From: Chloroflexota bacterium
Lineage (GTDB): Bacteria; Chloroflexota; Anaerolineae; Aggregatilineales; Phototrophicaceae
Direction: 5' to 3'
Assembly (NCBI GenBank): GCA_026707665.1
Contig: JAPOWK010000118.1
Span: 1-59,428, forward strand
Length of the DNA: 59,428 nucleotides
The notes below the pieces were generated by a model, which had not been told where the DNA came from, searched no databases, and saw nothing but the letters and a program-made list of their open reading frames with translations. Shown in pieces: positions 52,035 through 59,428 of the stretch; the first letter of the stretch is position 1, and each line of letters starts with the position of its first letter. The position numbers and the translations under genes were made by a program.

Positions 52035-52063
52035 TTTGATGCGGCAAGCGCTTGCACTATAAT
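52035..52063 (+). promoter_or_regulatory. LacI-gene promoter with a palindromic operator between -35 and -10
   Basis: TTTGAT (52035-52040), a 17-base spacer and a perfect TATAAT (52058-52063) form a promoter. The spacer contains the 12-base perfect palindrome GCAAGCGCTTGC (52044-52055), a classical LacI-family operator core. The gene at 52099 encodes a LacI protein, so autorepression is the simplest reading. Confidence 0.75.
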
Positions 52064-52098
52064 GATTTTGACCGCGTTATTAAACCGAAAGCGTTAAG

Positions 52099-53157
52099 AT
52101 GGCGATCACATTGAAGGACGTCGCCTCGGTTGCCGGCGTCTCAACAGCCACCGTCTCGCGGGCCTTGGCCGGCAGCGAAAGGGTGGCGCCGCAGACTGCC
52201 AATCATATCAGAATGATTGCCGACGATCTCGGTTATCGATTTGACAATGTCGCGCGGGCGCTGCGGCAGAAGCGGAGCAATCTTGTCGGCATGGTCGTGC
52301 CGGATTACGCCTTCCCCGGCGCGCCAGACTTTCTGCTTGCGCTCAATCGGGAACTATTCCAATCTGAATTCGTGCTGGCTGCCGTCGCCTCATTTGGCTC
52401 GGTTGAGAACGAATTTGTGCAGGTTGAGCGACTCTTGGGTCAACGCGTTGATGCGCTGCTGATCGTGCCCACGGACCCAATCAAGAGCGCGAACGCTATC
52501 CGTATTGCGCTCGACGAAGAGATTCCGGTTATCCAATTGCATCGACCGGTACAGCATCCTCGAACATCGTCGTTCTCCCTGGATTACGTAGCCGGAATCG
52601 ATTTCGCCTTGCGCTTCTGTGGATTTCGCCCGGCGATGACGATCCTGTATTGCGATGACAAGTCAAGCATCGCGGCCGATTCCAAGCGCGAAGCCTTCCT
52701 GTCGGTGATGGCGCGGCGCGCACATGACAATTTTCAACTTCTCCGCCTCGATACCGCCCCCCATGTGTCAAGCCTGGGCGAGCCTCCGAACTTGATCATC
52801 TGTGACAGCTATCGAATCGCCGAGATCGTAGTACAGCATTATGGCCTAGGCAGCGAGGCGGACAAGCGCCCGAGCATCGTTTGTCTGGATTCGATGCCGG
52901 CTAAGGAGCATGCGGCTTTTGGCAATGTGATGGCGGTTGAATACCCCGCTTACGAAATGGCAAGCTTGCTGGTCGGCTGGATCAACCGCGCTCTTACTGA
53001 GGGAGCCACTCCGCCAGAGAATGTTCTCTTGCAGCCCTTCATCAACCTGTCGCGATTTGGCGCCGAAATTCTACGCCATCCCCCGGCCCGGTTCCCCCCT
53101 CGGTCCCCCCGCTCAACGGGGGGCGGAATTCCCAGCGAGCTAAGGAAGGGGAGCTAA
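52099..53157 (+). CDS. LacI-family transcriptional regulator
   Basis: This is a 352-residue repressor. The N-terminal helix-turn-helix reads TLKDVASVAGVSTATVSRAL, followed by the hinge YRFDNVARALRQKRS. A periplasmic-binding-protein-like sensor domain comes next, with family blocks NLVGMVVPDY and VDALLIVPTD. The last ~27 residues (PPARFPPRSPRSTGG..) are encoded by a G/C hairpin with a nested hairpin and are not expected in the family. Insertion of the repeat therefore extended or replaced the native C-terminus. An operator core in its own promoter argues for autoregulation. The target could include the aldo/keto reductase or the esterase; no direct evidence links them. Confidence 0.88.
   Translation: MAITLKDVASVAGVSTATVSRALAGSERVAPQTANHIRMIADDLGYRFDNVARALRQKRSNLVGMVVPDYAFPGAPDFLLALNRELFQSEFVLAAVASFGSVENEFVQVERLLGQRVDALLIVPTDPIKSANAIRIALDEEIPVIQLHRPVQHPRTSSFSLDYVAGIDFALRFCGFRPAMTILYCDDKSSIAADSKREAFLSVMARRAHDNFQLLRLDTAPHVSSLGEPPNLIICDSYRIAEIVVQHYGLGSEADKRPSIVCLDSMPAKEHAAFGNVMAVEYPAYEMASLLVGWINRALTEGATPPENVLLQPFINLSRFGAEILRHPPARFPPRSPRSTGGGIPSELRKGS
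53079..53157. repeat. G/C hairpin with nested CCCCCCG..CGGGGGG hairpin inside the LacI gene
   Basis: The outer family (CCCCCGGCCCGGTTCCCCC .. AGCGAGCTAAGGAAGGGGAGC) surrounds GTCCCCCCGCTCAACGGGGGG, the same nested hairpin as at 55.3 kb. It supplies the last codons and the stop of the LacI gene. Confidence 0.85.
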
Positions 53158-53252
53158 TTTCGTGCGAACACGCAGATCAGATCGGAGAAATGCTACGTTG
53201 TCAGGATTTGGCAGGAGCGACTAGTCACCAGTTACGCGCCAACTTGTCAATG

Positions 53253-54161
53253 CTATTCAAGCCCAAAGGTCTGATCGAGATAGTGACCGATCTGGCTTAT
53301 CGCCGCGTCCGCTTCCGGTATCGTGCCGGCGAAGAACTGAAAGCTGTGGGGCATGAGCGGAAACAGGTCATAGCGGAGGGGCGCTTCTTGGGAGCGCGCC
53401 TTCTGTTGCAGGCGCGCCGAATCGCCAAGCAGCATGTCATATTCCGCCCCTTGAAGATAGATGGGCGGCAGCTTGCTCAAGCTCCCGTAAAGTGGCGATA
53501 CATAGGGAAGTGTCAACTGGTCGGCTTCGCTGACGTAGAGATTAGCGAAGGCTTGCAGGTTGCGCCGGCTCAGAAAGAGAGCGCGATCTCGATTTGTCTC
53601 GATCGACTGACTCCGCAAGGTCAAATCCAGCCAGGGGCAGAGCAGCACGAGGCAGGCCGGCAGCCTGATACCATCGTCGCGCATTTTCATCGCCGCGCTC
53701 AGCGCCAAGCCGCCGCCGGCCGAATCCCCGGCGAGCACAATCGACAAGCCGGCGAAGTGCCGCGACTCGGTAAAATGTTGCGCAAAGCGAACACATTCAT
53801 CCAGCGCATTGGGAAAGGGGAATTCGGGCGCCAGGCTGTATTCGGGCAGGTAGACCTCGGCGCGACAAGCTATCGCCAGATGCCCGGCCAATCGGCTGTG
53901 CGTCTCGGGCGACATCAGGGAAAAGGCGCCCCCGTGCAGGAAGATCAGCTGGCGGCGCGGGCTGCGGATGTGGGGCTTCGCAATGACCGTGCGCAAGCCG
54001 GCGATGGCGCTTTCTTCAAATTCGACGCCAATGGGATCGCCCGTAAGGATGCCGGCTTGACCCGAATTAAGTCGTTCTTCTTCCAGGTTGAACGAGCCAT
54101 CGCCGCCGCTGTTGGCGCGCCGGATTTCGTCGAAGAGTTGCCGCGCTTGTTCGCTAAGCAT
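53253..54161 (-). CDS. Alpha/beta-hydrolase esterase (HSL/acetyl-esterase family)
   Basis: This 302-residue esterase belongs to the hormone-sensitive-lipase group. The oxyanion motif HGGA is at 76-79, the nucleophile elbow GDSAGG at 145-150 (S147), the aspartate in GAEYDMLLGD and the histidine in MPHSFQFF. It lacks a signal peptide, so it acts in the cytoplasm on short-chain esters, perhaps acetylated sugars. It is convergent with the LacI gene. Exact substrate unknown. Confidence 0.9.
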   Translation of the reverse strand: MLSEQARQLFDEIRRANSGGDGSFNLEEERLNSGQAGILTGDPIGVEFEESAIAGLRTVIAKPHIRSPRRQLIFLHGGAFSLMSPETHSRLAGHLAIACRAEVYLPEYSLAPEFPFPNALDECVRFAQHFTESRHFAGLSIVLAGDSAGGGLALSAAMKMRDDGIRLPACLVLLCPWLDLTLRSQSIETNRDRALFLSRRNLQAFANLYVSEADQLTLPYVSPLYGSLSKLPPIYLQGAEYDMLLGDSARLQQKARSQEAPLRYDLFPLMPHSFQFFAGTIPEADAAISQIGHYLDQTFGLE

Positions 54162-54204
54162 AAGGCGTGCCTGGCCAGTCAGGCTATACGTAATTGGTAA
54201 TTTA

Positions 54205-54245
54205 TAGCAAGAGTGGGCGAGCCACCGGCTCGCCCGTACAGTGAT
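54205..54245. repeat. REP-like palindrome (GGGCGAGCC..GGCTCGCCCGTAC)
   Basis: This is a single well-formed copy of the short palindromic family, in the gap between the divergent-neighbour esterase gene (start 54161) and the nucleoside-type permease gene (stop 54355). Confidence 0.75.
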
Positions 54246-54354
54246 TCGATTATTTTGGCAATCTCATTCATACTGCAGTCATTCTCATTACTCGCTCGAA
54301 CTTGCTTCTGCGTATGATTTGCAATGGTGGGCAAGCGTTTCAACATGGCTGATA

Positions 54355-55245
54355 TCATGCGTCATGCGATAGCCTGCGTTGGGATAAAAGGCCGCGCAGG
54401 GTGACAAAGATCATCGTCGCGATGAAGGGGATCATCAAGATGAATTGGCGCGGTATGTTGCTTTCGCCGGCGTAAATCTGGCTGTTGATGCCGACCGCGT
54501 TTGCCAAGCCAAAGAACAAGCCAGCCAGCGTCGTGCGTATTGGCTCCAGCGAACCAAACAGAATAGCGGCGAGGGCGATGAAGCCACGTCCATTGGTCAT
54601 ATTCTCGCTGAAAGCGGCCAGACCGCCCACGGAAAGCTCAGCGCCCGCCAGAGCGCAGCAAAGACCGGTACCCAGCATGGCGATCAGTTTCGTCCGGCTG
54701 ATGTCGACGCCGGCCGCCTCCGCTGCATAGGGGTATTCGCCCACCGCGGCAATGTGCAAGCCCAGCCGCGAACGCCGCAAAATCAACCACACGATGAAGA
54801 CGAATATAGGCAGCAGCCAGGCGAGAATTGACAGTTCGGATACAAAGGCGAGGACACCCTCTTGGGGACCGACAACCGGCTGCGGCAGCCGCACTGCCGA
54901 TGTCATCGAGCCGCGTCTTTTGAAAAGCGCGTTCATCAAGAAGGCGCTGCCGCCGACGCAGAGGGTAGTCAGCCCCAAGCCCGTGATGATCATGTCGGCT
55001 TTGAAGCGGTCGATCAGCAGCCAGTAAACGAATGACAGCAGCAGATTCACCACAATTGCGCCGGCGATACCCAGCCAGACCGAGCCAATTGCGCTGCCAA
55101 AAGCCACTGTGACAAAGGCGCCAGCCAGCATCAATCCCTCGATGCCGATATGAAATATTCCGGCGCGTACCGAGAACAAGCCGCCCAAGCCAGCGAATAT
55201 CAGCGGGGCCGACAAGCGTATGGTGGTCACGACGAATTGTTCCAT
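54355..55245 (-). CDS. BMP-family ABC transporter permease 2 (NupQ/YufQ-like)
   Basis: The 296-residue inner-membrane permease has about eight to ten helices and the family segment GIFHIGIEGLMLAGAF. It forms with the next gene the channel of a nucleoside- or purine-type importer similar to NupNOPQ. It is the last gene of the operon. A 297-base repeat block separates it from the first permease gene. Confidence 0.9.
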   Translation of the reverse strand: MEQFVVTTIRLSAPLIFAGLGGLFSVRAGIFHIGIEGLMLAGAFVTVAFGSAIGSVWLGIAGAIVVNLLLSFVYWLLIDRFKADMIITGLGLTTLCVGGSAFLMNALFKRRGSMTSAVRLPQPVVGPQEGVLAFVSELSILAWLLPIFVFIVWLILRRSRLGLHIAAVGEYPYAAEAAGVDISRTKLIAMLGTGLCCALAGAELSVGGLAAFSENMTNGRGFIALAAILFGSLEPIRTTLAGLFFGLANAVGINSQIYAGESNIPRQFILMIPFIATMIFVTLRGLLSQRRLSHDA

Positions 55246-55249
55246 ATCG

Positions 55250-55515
55250 GGTGTTTTCTACCCCTGTTTACGATGCGGGTTTCTCACCCCATCCCCCCAA
55301 CCCCTGGTCTCCCCTCGGTCCCCCCGCTCAACGGGGGGCGGACTTCCAGCAGCTAGGGAAGGGGGAGCGCCTTCGCAGCGAACGAGGTAGCGCGGTTTCC
55401 TCGCTGATACTGCACTCGTATTCCTCAATTGCGCCATCAAGTCACCCTTCCCTAGTTCACTGGGTCACGTAGACATAGACCTACGGGAAGGGCCGGGGAT
55501 GGGGTGGAATTTCAG
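55250..55515. repeat. Two G/C hairpin copies between the two permease genes
   Basis: At 55287-55370 is a forward copy carrying the nested GTCCCCCCGCTCAACGGGGGG hairpin. At ~55446-55509 is an inverted copy that carries a nested CACGTAGACATAGACC segment (CACCCTTCCCTAG .. GGGAAGGGCCGGGGATGGGG). Between them 55371-55445 has no recognisable feature. The block interrupts an operon that is normally tightly packed. Confidence 0.8.
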
Positions 55516-55542
55516 TGCGTACATTTTAATTCCAATCAAGCC

Positions 55543-56577
55543 CTACGACTGTCGGCGGCGATTGTGCTGGCGCCGCAGCCAGATGAACTGCGCGGTAATC
55601 AGCAAGGCGACCAAGCCTTCAATAATGCGCAGGCCCGAGCTCGGCAGACGGCTCACGATGGGCAGGAATAGAATCGCCGCCTGCAAGCCGCCGAAGAACA
55701 GAGCGGCCGCGAGCGCGCCGGGCACGCGCAGCATCCCGACAATGGCGACGACGATCGCGGTGAAACCCAGGGTCGGCGTCGCCCCGGTGACCAGCCGCGC
55801 GCTCGGTCCCAGCACTTCCAGCGCGCCCGCCAGCCCGGCAAACGCGCCCGTCAGCAAGTAAGTGGTGATATGAATCCGCTTGATTTGCAGTCCTTGCCAG
55901 GCGGCCACGCGCGGGCTGCTGCCGACCAGCTTGCTCTTCAAGCCGAAGGGACTGCGCTCGATGATGATCCAGGCGAGGGCCGCGGCAACGACGACTATCG
56001 CGATCAATTCCAGCGAGACGCCCGTTCCGTCGGACAAGCGAAACATGTTGTCCACCCGGGGCGTGGAGGCAGTTTCGCCGCGCGTGGCGTCATCTTTCAG
56101 CGGTCCCGTCGTCACCCACTGAATCAGCAAAATCGCGATAAAGTTGAGCATCAAAGTGTTGATGACTTCATCCGCATTGAACCAGACCTTTAAGACGCCG
56201 GCGATCGCCGACCAGAGCGCACCGAAGATGATGCCAGCCAGCAATGCCAGCGGTATGACCAACAAAGGAGACCAATTGGGCAGCAGCAGCGCAACCGAGG
56301 CCGCGCCGAGGCCGCCGAGCAGAATCTGCCCCTGCGCGCCGATGTTGAATTCGCCCGTTCGCAGTGTGATGACGATGCCGAAGCTGATGATGGCCAAGGG
56401 AATCGCCCAGCGGACGGATTGCTCGAGTGAACCGGGAGCGGCGATCGCGCCCTGCCACAAGCCATGGATGACCTCGGCAATGTCATAGCCGGTGGCGGCG
56501 AAAAGGAGGAAACCGAGCGCGAATGCGATGACGATAGGCGAAGCGATGCGGATTCCCGTTGCGACCCAGCGGCTCAT
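55543..56577 (-). CDS. BMP-family ABC transporter permease 1 (NupP/YufP-like)
   Basis: The 344-residue permease has about nine helices. The family segment ITLRTGEFNIGAQGQILLGG is present, and the tail is rich in arginine (RRQHNRRRQS). It overlaps the ATPase gene by 4 bases (ATGA-type overlap at 56574-56577). This is the first of two permeases. Confidence 0.9.
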   Translation of the reverse strand: MSRWVATGIRIASPIVIAFALGFLLFAATGYDIAEVIHGLWQGAIAAPGSLEQSVRWAIPLAIISFGIVITLRTGEFNIGAQGQILLGGLGAASVALLLPNWSPLLVIPLALLAGIIFGALWSAIAGVLKVWFNADEVINTLMLNFIAILLIQWVTTGPLKDDATRGETASTPRVDNMFRLSDGTGVSLELIAIVVVAAALAWIIIERSPFGLKSKLVGSSPRVAAWQGLQIKRIHITTYLLTGAFAGLAGALEVLGPSARLVTGATPTLGFTAIVVAIVGMLRVPGALAAALFFGGLQAAILFLPIVSRLPSSGLRIIEGLVALLITAQFIWLRRQHNRRRQS

Positions 56578-58121
56578 CTGGTCACCCCGATCATGCTATC
56601 GCCGATGCCTTGCATTTCGTAGGGCGGCGCGAATTCGGCGACGAGCCGCCCGCCGCGTATCACGCTGATGCGGTCGGACAGGCTGAATAGCTCATCCAAA
56701 TCGGAGGAAACGAGGATGATGCTGGCGCCTGCGCGCTTGAGGCGGCGAAGGACGCGCCAAACGTAGTGCGTCGCGCGGAAGTCCAGACCGCGGGTCGGCT
56801 GCGCGGCAATGATAACGCGGGGCTCATCAGCCAGCTCGCGCGCCAGAATCAGCCGCTGCATATTGCCGCCGGAAAGCGATCCTGCGAGTTGATCCAGCGA
56901 ATCGTACTGCACATCGAATTGATCCAGCGCCTTTCGCGCCGCTATTCTCATGGCGCCAATCCGCAGCGGGCCGAAACGCGAGCGGCGATACTTCTCAGCC
57001 TTCCATATCGTGACGTTCTCCCAAAGGGGCAGCCCCAGACTGGCGCCTTCGGCCACGCGATCAAAGGGGACAACCCGCAGACCGATGGACCGCCTCTGGT
57101 GGTGCTTCAACTTAGTAGCATCCCGCCCCATAAGCCGCAGAGCGCCGCTCTTCGCGGGCATCAAGCCGGTGAGCACATCAACCAGGCTCCGTTGTCCGTT
57201 GCCTTCTACGCCGGCGATGCCCAGGATTTCGCCCGCTTTCACGGACAAGGAAACAGCGGCCAGCGCCGGCTCCGTCTCCGAATGTGGCGTGCTGACATCG
57301 CCCAACGACAAGTTGACCGCCCGCTCGACAGTCGAAGCGCCCGAAGCGAAGGCGTCCGTTTCGCTATCGACCGTCGCTCGCTCGCCAATGATGAGATCGC
57401 TGAGCGCCTGTTCGCTCACACCAGCAGAAGCGGTCGGTGGCAAAACGAGGCGTCCCGCACGCAAAACGGAAATCGTATCGGCTATCTCCATCACTTCGCG
57501 CAGTTTGTGCAGGATTAGCAGCAGAGTCACGCCCGTCTCGCGCAAATGCTTCAAGCGAGCGAAGAGACGATCAACGCCGCTGGGGGACAGCAGGGCGGTT
57601 GGTTCATCCAGGATAAGGAATTGAGCTGCCCCGGCGAGGGCGCGCACGATCTCCAGCGACTGGATCGTTTCAATCGGCAGGTCGCGAATTCGCGCCTTTG
57701 ACGAGACGCCCAGATCGGCAAGTTCCAGTTCGCGCCGCCATGACGCCGCCAGCTGCCGGCCTGAATAGAATGCGCCCGCATGTTTTCGCGCGGAAACCAA
57801 CTCCAGCGCCTCGGCCACGGTGAAATTGGGTGGCAGGGTAAAGCGCTGATGGACGATATCCAGCCCGAGCTCGCGTACTAGCGGGACGGTTGCCGCGCGC
57901 ACTGGCCGGCCGCGAATCCAGAAGCGGCCGCTCTGAGGCGGAATGATGCCAGCCAAAACGCGGGCAAGGGAGGTCTTGCCCGCGCCGTTTTGACCGACCA
58001 GAACATGGATTCTGGCTTTATGGAAAGACAGCGATGTCGGATGCAGCGCTTGCACATCGCCATAGGCGACGGCGATATCTTCGCAGCGCAGGACGACTTC
58101 CTCGCTAAGCGTCGCTGTCAT
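56574..58121 (-). CDS. BMP-family ABC transporter ATP-binding protein, two ATPase domains (NupO/YufO-like)
   Basis: The 515-residue protein contains two tandem ATPases. The first has a normal Walker A GQNGAGKT but a degenerate signature (LPIETIQSLEIV). The second has a degenerate Walker A (GVEGNGQRS) and a good signature LSGGNMQR. This half-and-half pattern is characteristic of sugar/nucleoside-type dual ATPases (RbsA, NupO). Its start at 58121 overlaps the binding-protein gene by 17 bases. Confidence 0.9.
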   Translation of the reverse strand: MTATLSEEVVLRCEDIAVAYGDVQALHPTSLSFHKARIHVLVGQNGAGKTSLARVLAGIIPPQSGRFWIRGRPVRAATVPLVRELGLDIVHQRFTLPPNFTVAEALELVSARKHAGAFYSGRQLAASWRRELELADLGVSSKARIRDLPIETIQSLEIVRALAGAAQFLILDEPTALLSPSGVDRLFARLKHLRETGVTLLLILHKLREVMEIADTISVLRAGRLVLPPTASAGVSEQALSDLIIGERATVDSETDAFASGASTVERAVNLSLGDVSTPHSETEPALAAVSLSVKAGEILGIAGVEGNGQRSLVDVLTGLMPAKSGALRLMGRDATKLKHHQRRSIGLRVVPFDRVAEGASLGLPLWENVTIWKAEKYRRSRFGPLRIGAMRIAARKALDQFDVQYDSLDQLAGSLSGGNMQRLILARELADEPRVIIAAQPTRGLDFRATHYVWRVLRRLKRAGASIILVSSDLDELFSLSDRISVIRGGRLVAEFAPPYEMQGIGDSMIGVTR

Positions 58122-59154
58122 CCTGCGCCATTCGTTCCTGGTTGTCTTCTTCGACTACGAAGTCGCCGTTGGTGATGTCTTCCACCAGGGCCGCGATCGT
58201 CTCCATGGACGATTCCGCCCGTTCGCGGCGTTCATCGGTGGTCGCTTCCAGAAATTCTTCCGGGATATGGAAGCTGATCTCGCCCGACTGCACATTGCCA
58301 TAGCGGAAGCCGCCGCGCGTCTCCGGGTCCATCGCCATTTCGATTTCCTGCATGATGGTCTTTTCCCATTCGATCAGGACCAGAATGGCGACATTTGCCG
58401 GCGCCTGCTCCACCAGTGGCGCGGAGGCGACCATGACCAGCGTGTCGTTGTCGGAAGCGGCTTCAACTACGCCGATGTCGCTGGCGGCGGCGCCGGTGAA
58501 GATGAAATCGACGCCACTGCTGTAAAGCCCGGCGGCCAACTCGCGGCCTTTGACCGGGTCTTCAAAAGACTCGATGAAAACGGCCGTCGTTTCGATATCA
58601 GGGTTGATCGAATGGGCGCCATCGGTGAAGGCGTTGAAATCAGCCCAGGCGAAGGGCAGCGGTACGCCGCCGGTATAGCCAAGCTGGTTGGATTCGGTCA
58701 AGTGCGCGGCGTAAACGCCACCGACGTAAGCGCCTTCAAAGAACTGATACTCCATGAGCTGGACGTTGTCCGGCTGTTCGTCGCCGCTTGGCAGCCCGAC
58801 GATGGTCACAAAGGTTGTATCGGGGAAGTCCGGCGCGATAATCCAGGATGTCGCGCCCATGGCGTAGAAGGTGGAAACGATGATGTCGACGCCGCTGCGC
58901 GCCAGGTTGCGCAGCGTCAATTCAAAGGTCGCGGGGTCGAGCGCTTCGAGGAATTGCGTTTCGACGCCGAATTCCTCAGCCGCCATATCGAGCCCGGCGA
59001 TGAGGCCGTCGATGGGTCCGTTGTCCCCGGCCGCTTGCGTGGCGACGAGCGCCACCCGAATGGGATCGTCTTGCGCGTTCACAAGACCAATGGCAATGGC
59101 AAATATGCCTAAGAACAGCAACAATCGTGGTACTCGGGTCAGAAAGATTTTCAT
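58105..59154 (-). CDS. BMP-family (PnrA-like) solute-binding protein
   Basis: The secreted 349-residue binding protein carries a Sec signal peptide (MKIFLTRVPRLLLFLGIFAIAIGLVNA). Its body has the BMP-type segments VALVATQAAGDNGPIDG.., EGAYVGGVYAAHLTESN and GAAASDIGVVEAA. No lipobox cysteine is seen, so it is not clearly a lipoprotein, unlike many PnrA proteins. Start ATG 59154 has GGAG 7 bases upstream. It is the first gene of a minus-strand operon with the dual ATPase and two permeases. The family usually transports purine nucleosides. Confidence 0.9.
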   Translation of the reverse strand: MKIFLTRVPRLLLFLGIFAIAIGLVNAQDDPIRVALVATQAAGDNGPIDGLIAGLDMAAEEFGVETQFLEALDPATFELTLRNLARSGVDIIVSTFYAMGATSWIIAPDFPDTTFVTIVGLPSGDEQPDNVQLMEYQFFEGAYVGGVYAAHLTESNQLGYTGGVPLPFAWADFNAFTDGAHSINPDIETTAVFIESFEDPVKGRELAAGLYSSGVDFIFTGAAASDIGVVEAASDNDTLVMVASAPLVEQAPANVAILVLIEWEKTIMQEIEMAMDPETRGGFRYGNVQSGEISFHIPEEFLEATTDERRERAESSMETIAALVEDITNGDFVVEEDNQERMAQDDSDA

Positions 59155-59191
59155 TTCGAATCTCCATTTCATCAACAATGCAATCGATTAC

Positions 59192-59220
59192 ATTGTAACA
59201 GTTTGCATGTGCAGTGGCAA
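59192..59220 (-). promoter_or_regulatory. Promoter of the BMP-type importer operon
   Basis: On the minus strand TTGCCA (59220-59215), a 17-base spacer and TACAAT (59197-59192) form a near-consensus promoter. The start codon follows 37 bases beyond the -10. No clear operator palindrome is seen. Confidence 0.6.
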
Positions 59221-59229
59221 ACTTTGGCG

Positions 59230-59378
59230 GTCGTCCCAATGGCTCGCCCCAACAGATTGGGATTTGACGGGTGGGCGAGGCAAGTCTCTACCCTACAAGG
59301 ATTGTCCGGTACGGCAGAACACCTGTTTACCGTAAATTTTACCCCATCCCCGGCCCTTCCCCAGTAAACTAGGTGTAT
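59230..59378. repeat. REP-like copies and a partial G/C hairpin at the right edge
   Basis: CGTCCCAATGGCTCGCCCC is at ~59234-59252, GGGCGAGGC..AGTCTCTACCC at ~59273-59293, and a truncated G/C hairpin (CCCCATCCCCGGCCCTTCCC) at ~59341-59370. All three are degenerate. The remaining bases to 59428 show no feature. Confidence 0.55.
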
Positions 59379-59428
59379 AGTATCGGTTTATCATGGTGTC
59401 GTAACGAATTGCGAAAAGGAAGCATTAT

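Noticed and set aside
1..59428. tRNA or rRNA genes
   Set aside because: I looked for T-loop-like GTTCGA motifs with matching stems and found none that fold as a tRNA; no rRNA-like stretch was seen. A tRNAscan run would be decisive.

Overview
The window reads as a chromosomal segment of a free-living heterotrophic bacterium, most likely a Chloroflexota member (Anaerolineae/Caldilineae-like). That assignment is inference from gene content: many sugar ABC importers without their own ATPase, twin-arginine substrate-binding proteins, MacAB-like operons, and intergenic spaces packed with short G/C-rich palindromic repeats. There is no rRNA, tRNA, CRISPR array or complete prophage that I can see. 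The DNA is moderately GC-rich, and about 47 genes fill nearly all the space between repeat clusters.

Layout. 1-4923 (minus): a peptide-type binding protein cut by the window edge, its DppD-like ATPase, a GH4 glycosidase with its own promoter, and a sugar isomerase/epimerase. 5154-8603: rpiA, an isolated phage-type terminase pair, and a cupin. 8927-13288: a sugar-acid catabolic group with a Zn-dehydrogenase, an L-rhamnonate-dehydratase-like enzyme, a Gfo/Idh/MocA oxidoreductase and a lactonase-like amidohydrolase. 13565-20400: a sulfatase, a coiled-coil membrane protein, CUT1 importer 1 and a BtrH_N/DUF4872 protein. 20884-25394: an MFS carrier, a PfkB kinase and a secreted FG-GAP/ASPIC protein. 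25567-31505: a MacAB-like operon (lipoprotein adaptor, 953-residue FtsX permease, two ATPases, one fused to an AbrB-like domain). 31880-38590: CUT1 importer 2 with a GH2 glycosidase and a divergent ArsR-type regulator. 38727-46180: an epimerase, a second enolase-superfamily enzyme, an EthA-type Baeyer-Villiger monooxygenase and CUT1 importer 3. 46208-50590: the two halves of a heterodimeric ABC exporter, separated by a repeat block that carries a broken GxxExxY gene. 51018-54161: an aldo/keto reductase, a LacI regulator with an operator inside its own promoter, and an esterase. 54355-59154: a BMP-type nucleoside-like ABC importer.

Together the genes describe a cell that takes up oligosaccharides, peptides and nucleoside-like compounds. 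It trims sulfated or glycosidic polymers (sulfatase, GH4, GH2) and feeds sugars or sugar acids into oxidative, non-phosphorylative routes (dehydrogenases, dehydratases, lactonase, kinase). All three CUT1 importers lack an ATPase and probably share one encoded elsewhere.

The most unusual layer is the repeats. At least five families occur between genes: REP-like GGGCGA palindromes, CACCGAG motif arrays, G/C-rich hairpins, an element with core CGTAGACA nested inside those hairpins, and a conserved module just past the stop codons of four minus-strand genes. Some copies have been captured as protein C-termini, and one array surrounds the broken GxxExxY gene. This repeat system, and the GxxExxY-CACCGAG association, is the best candidate for something undescribed here.
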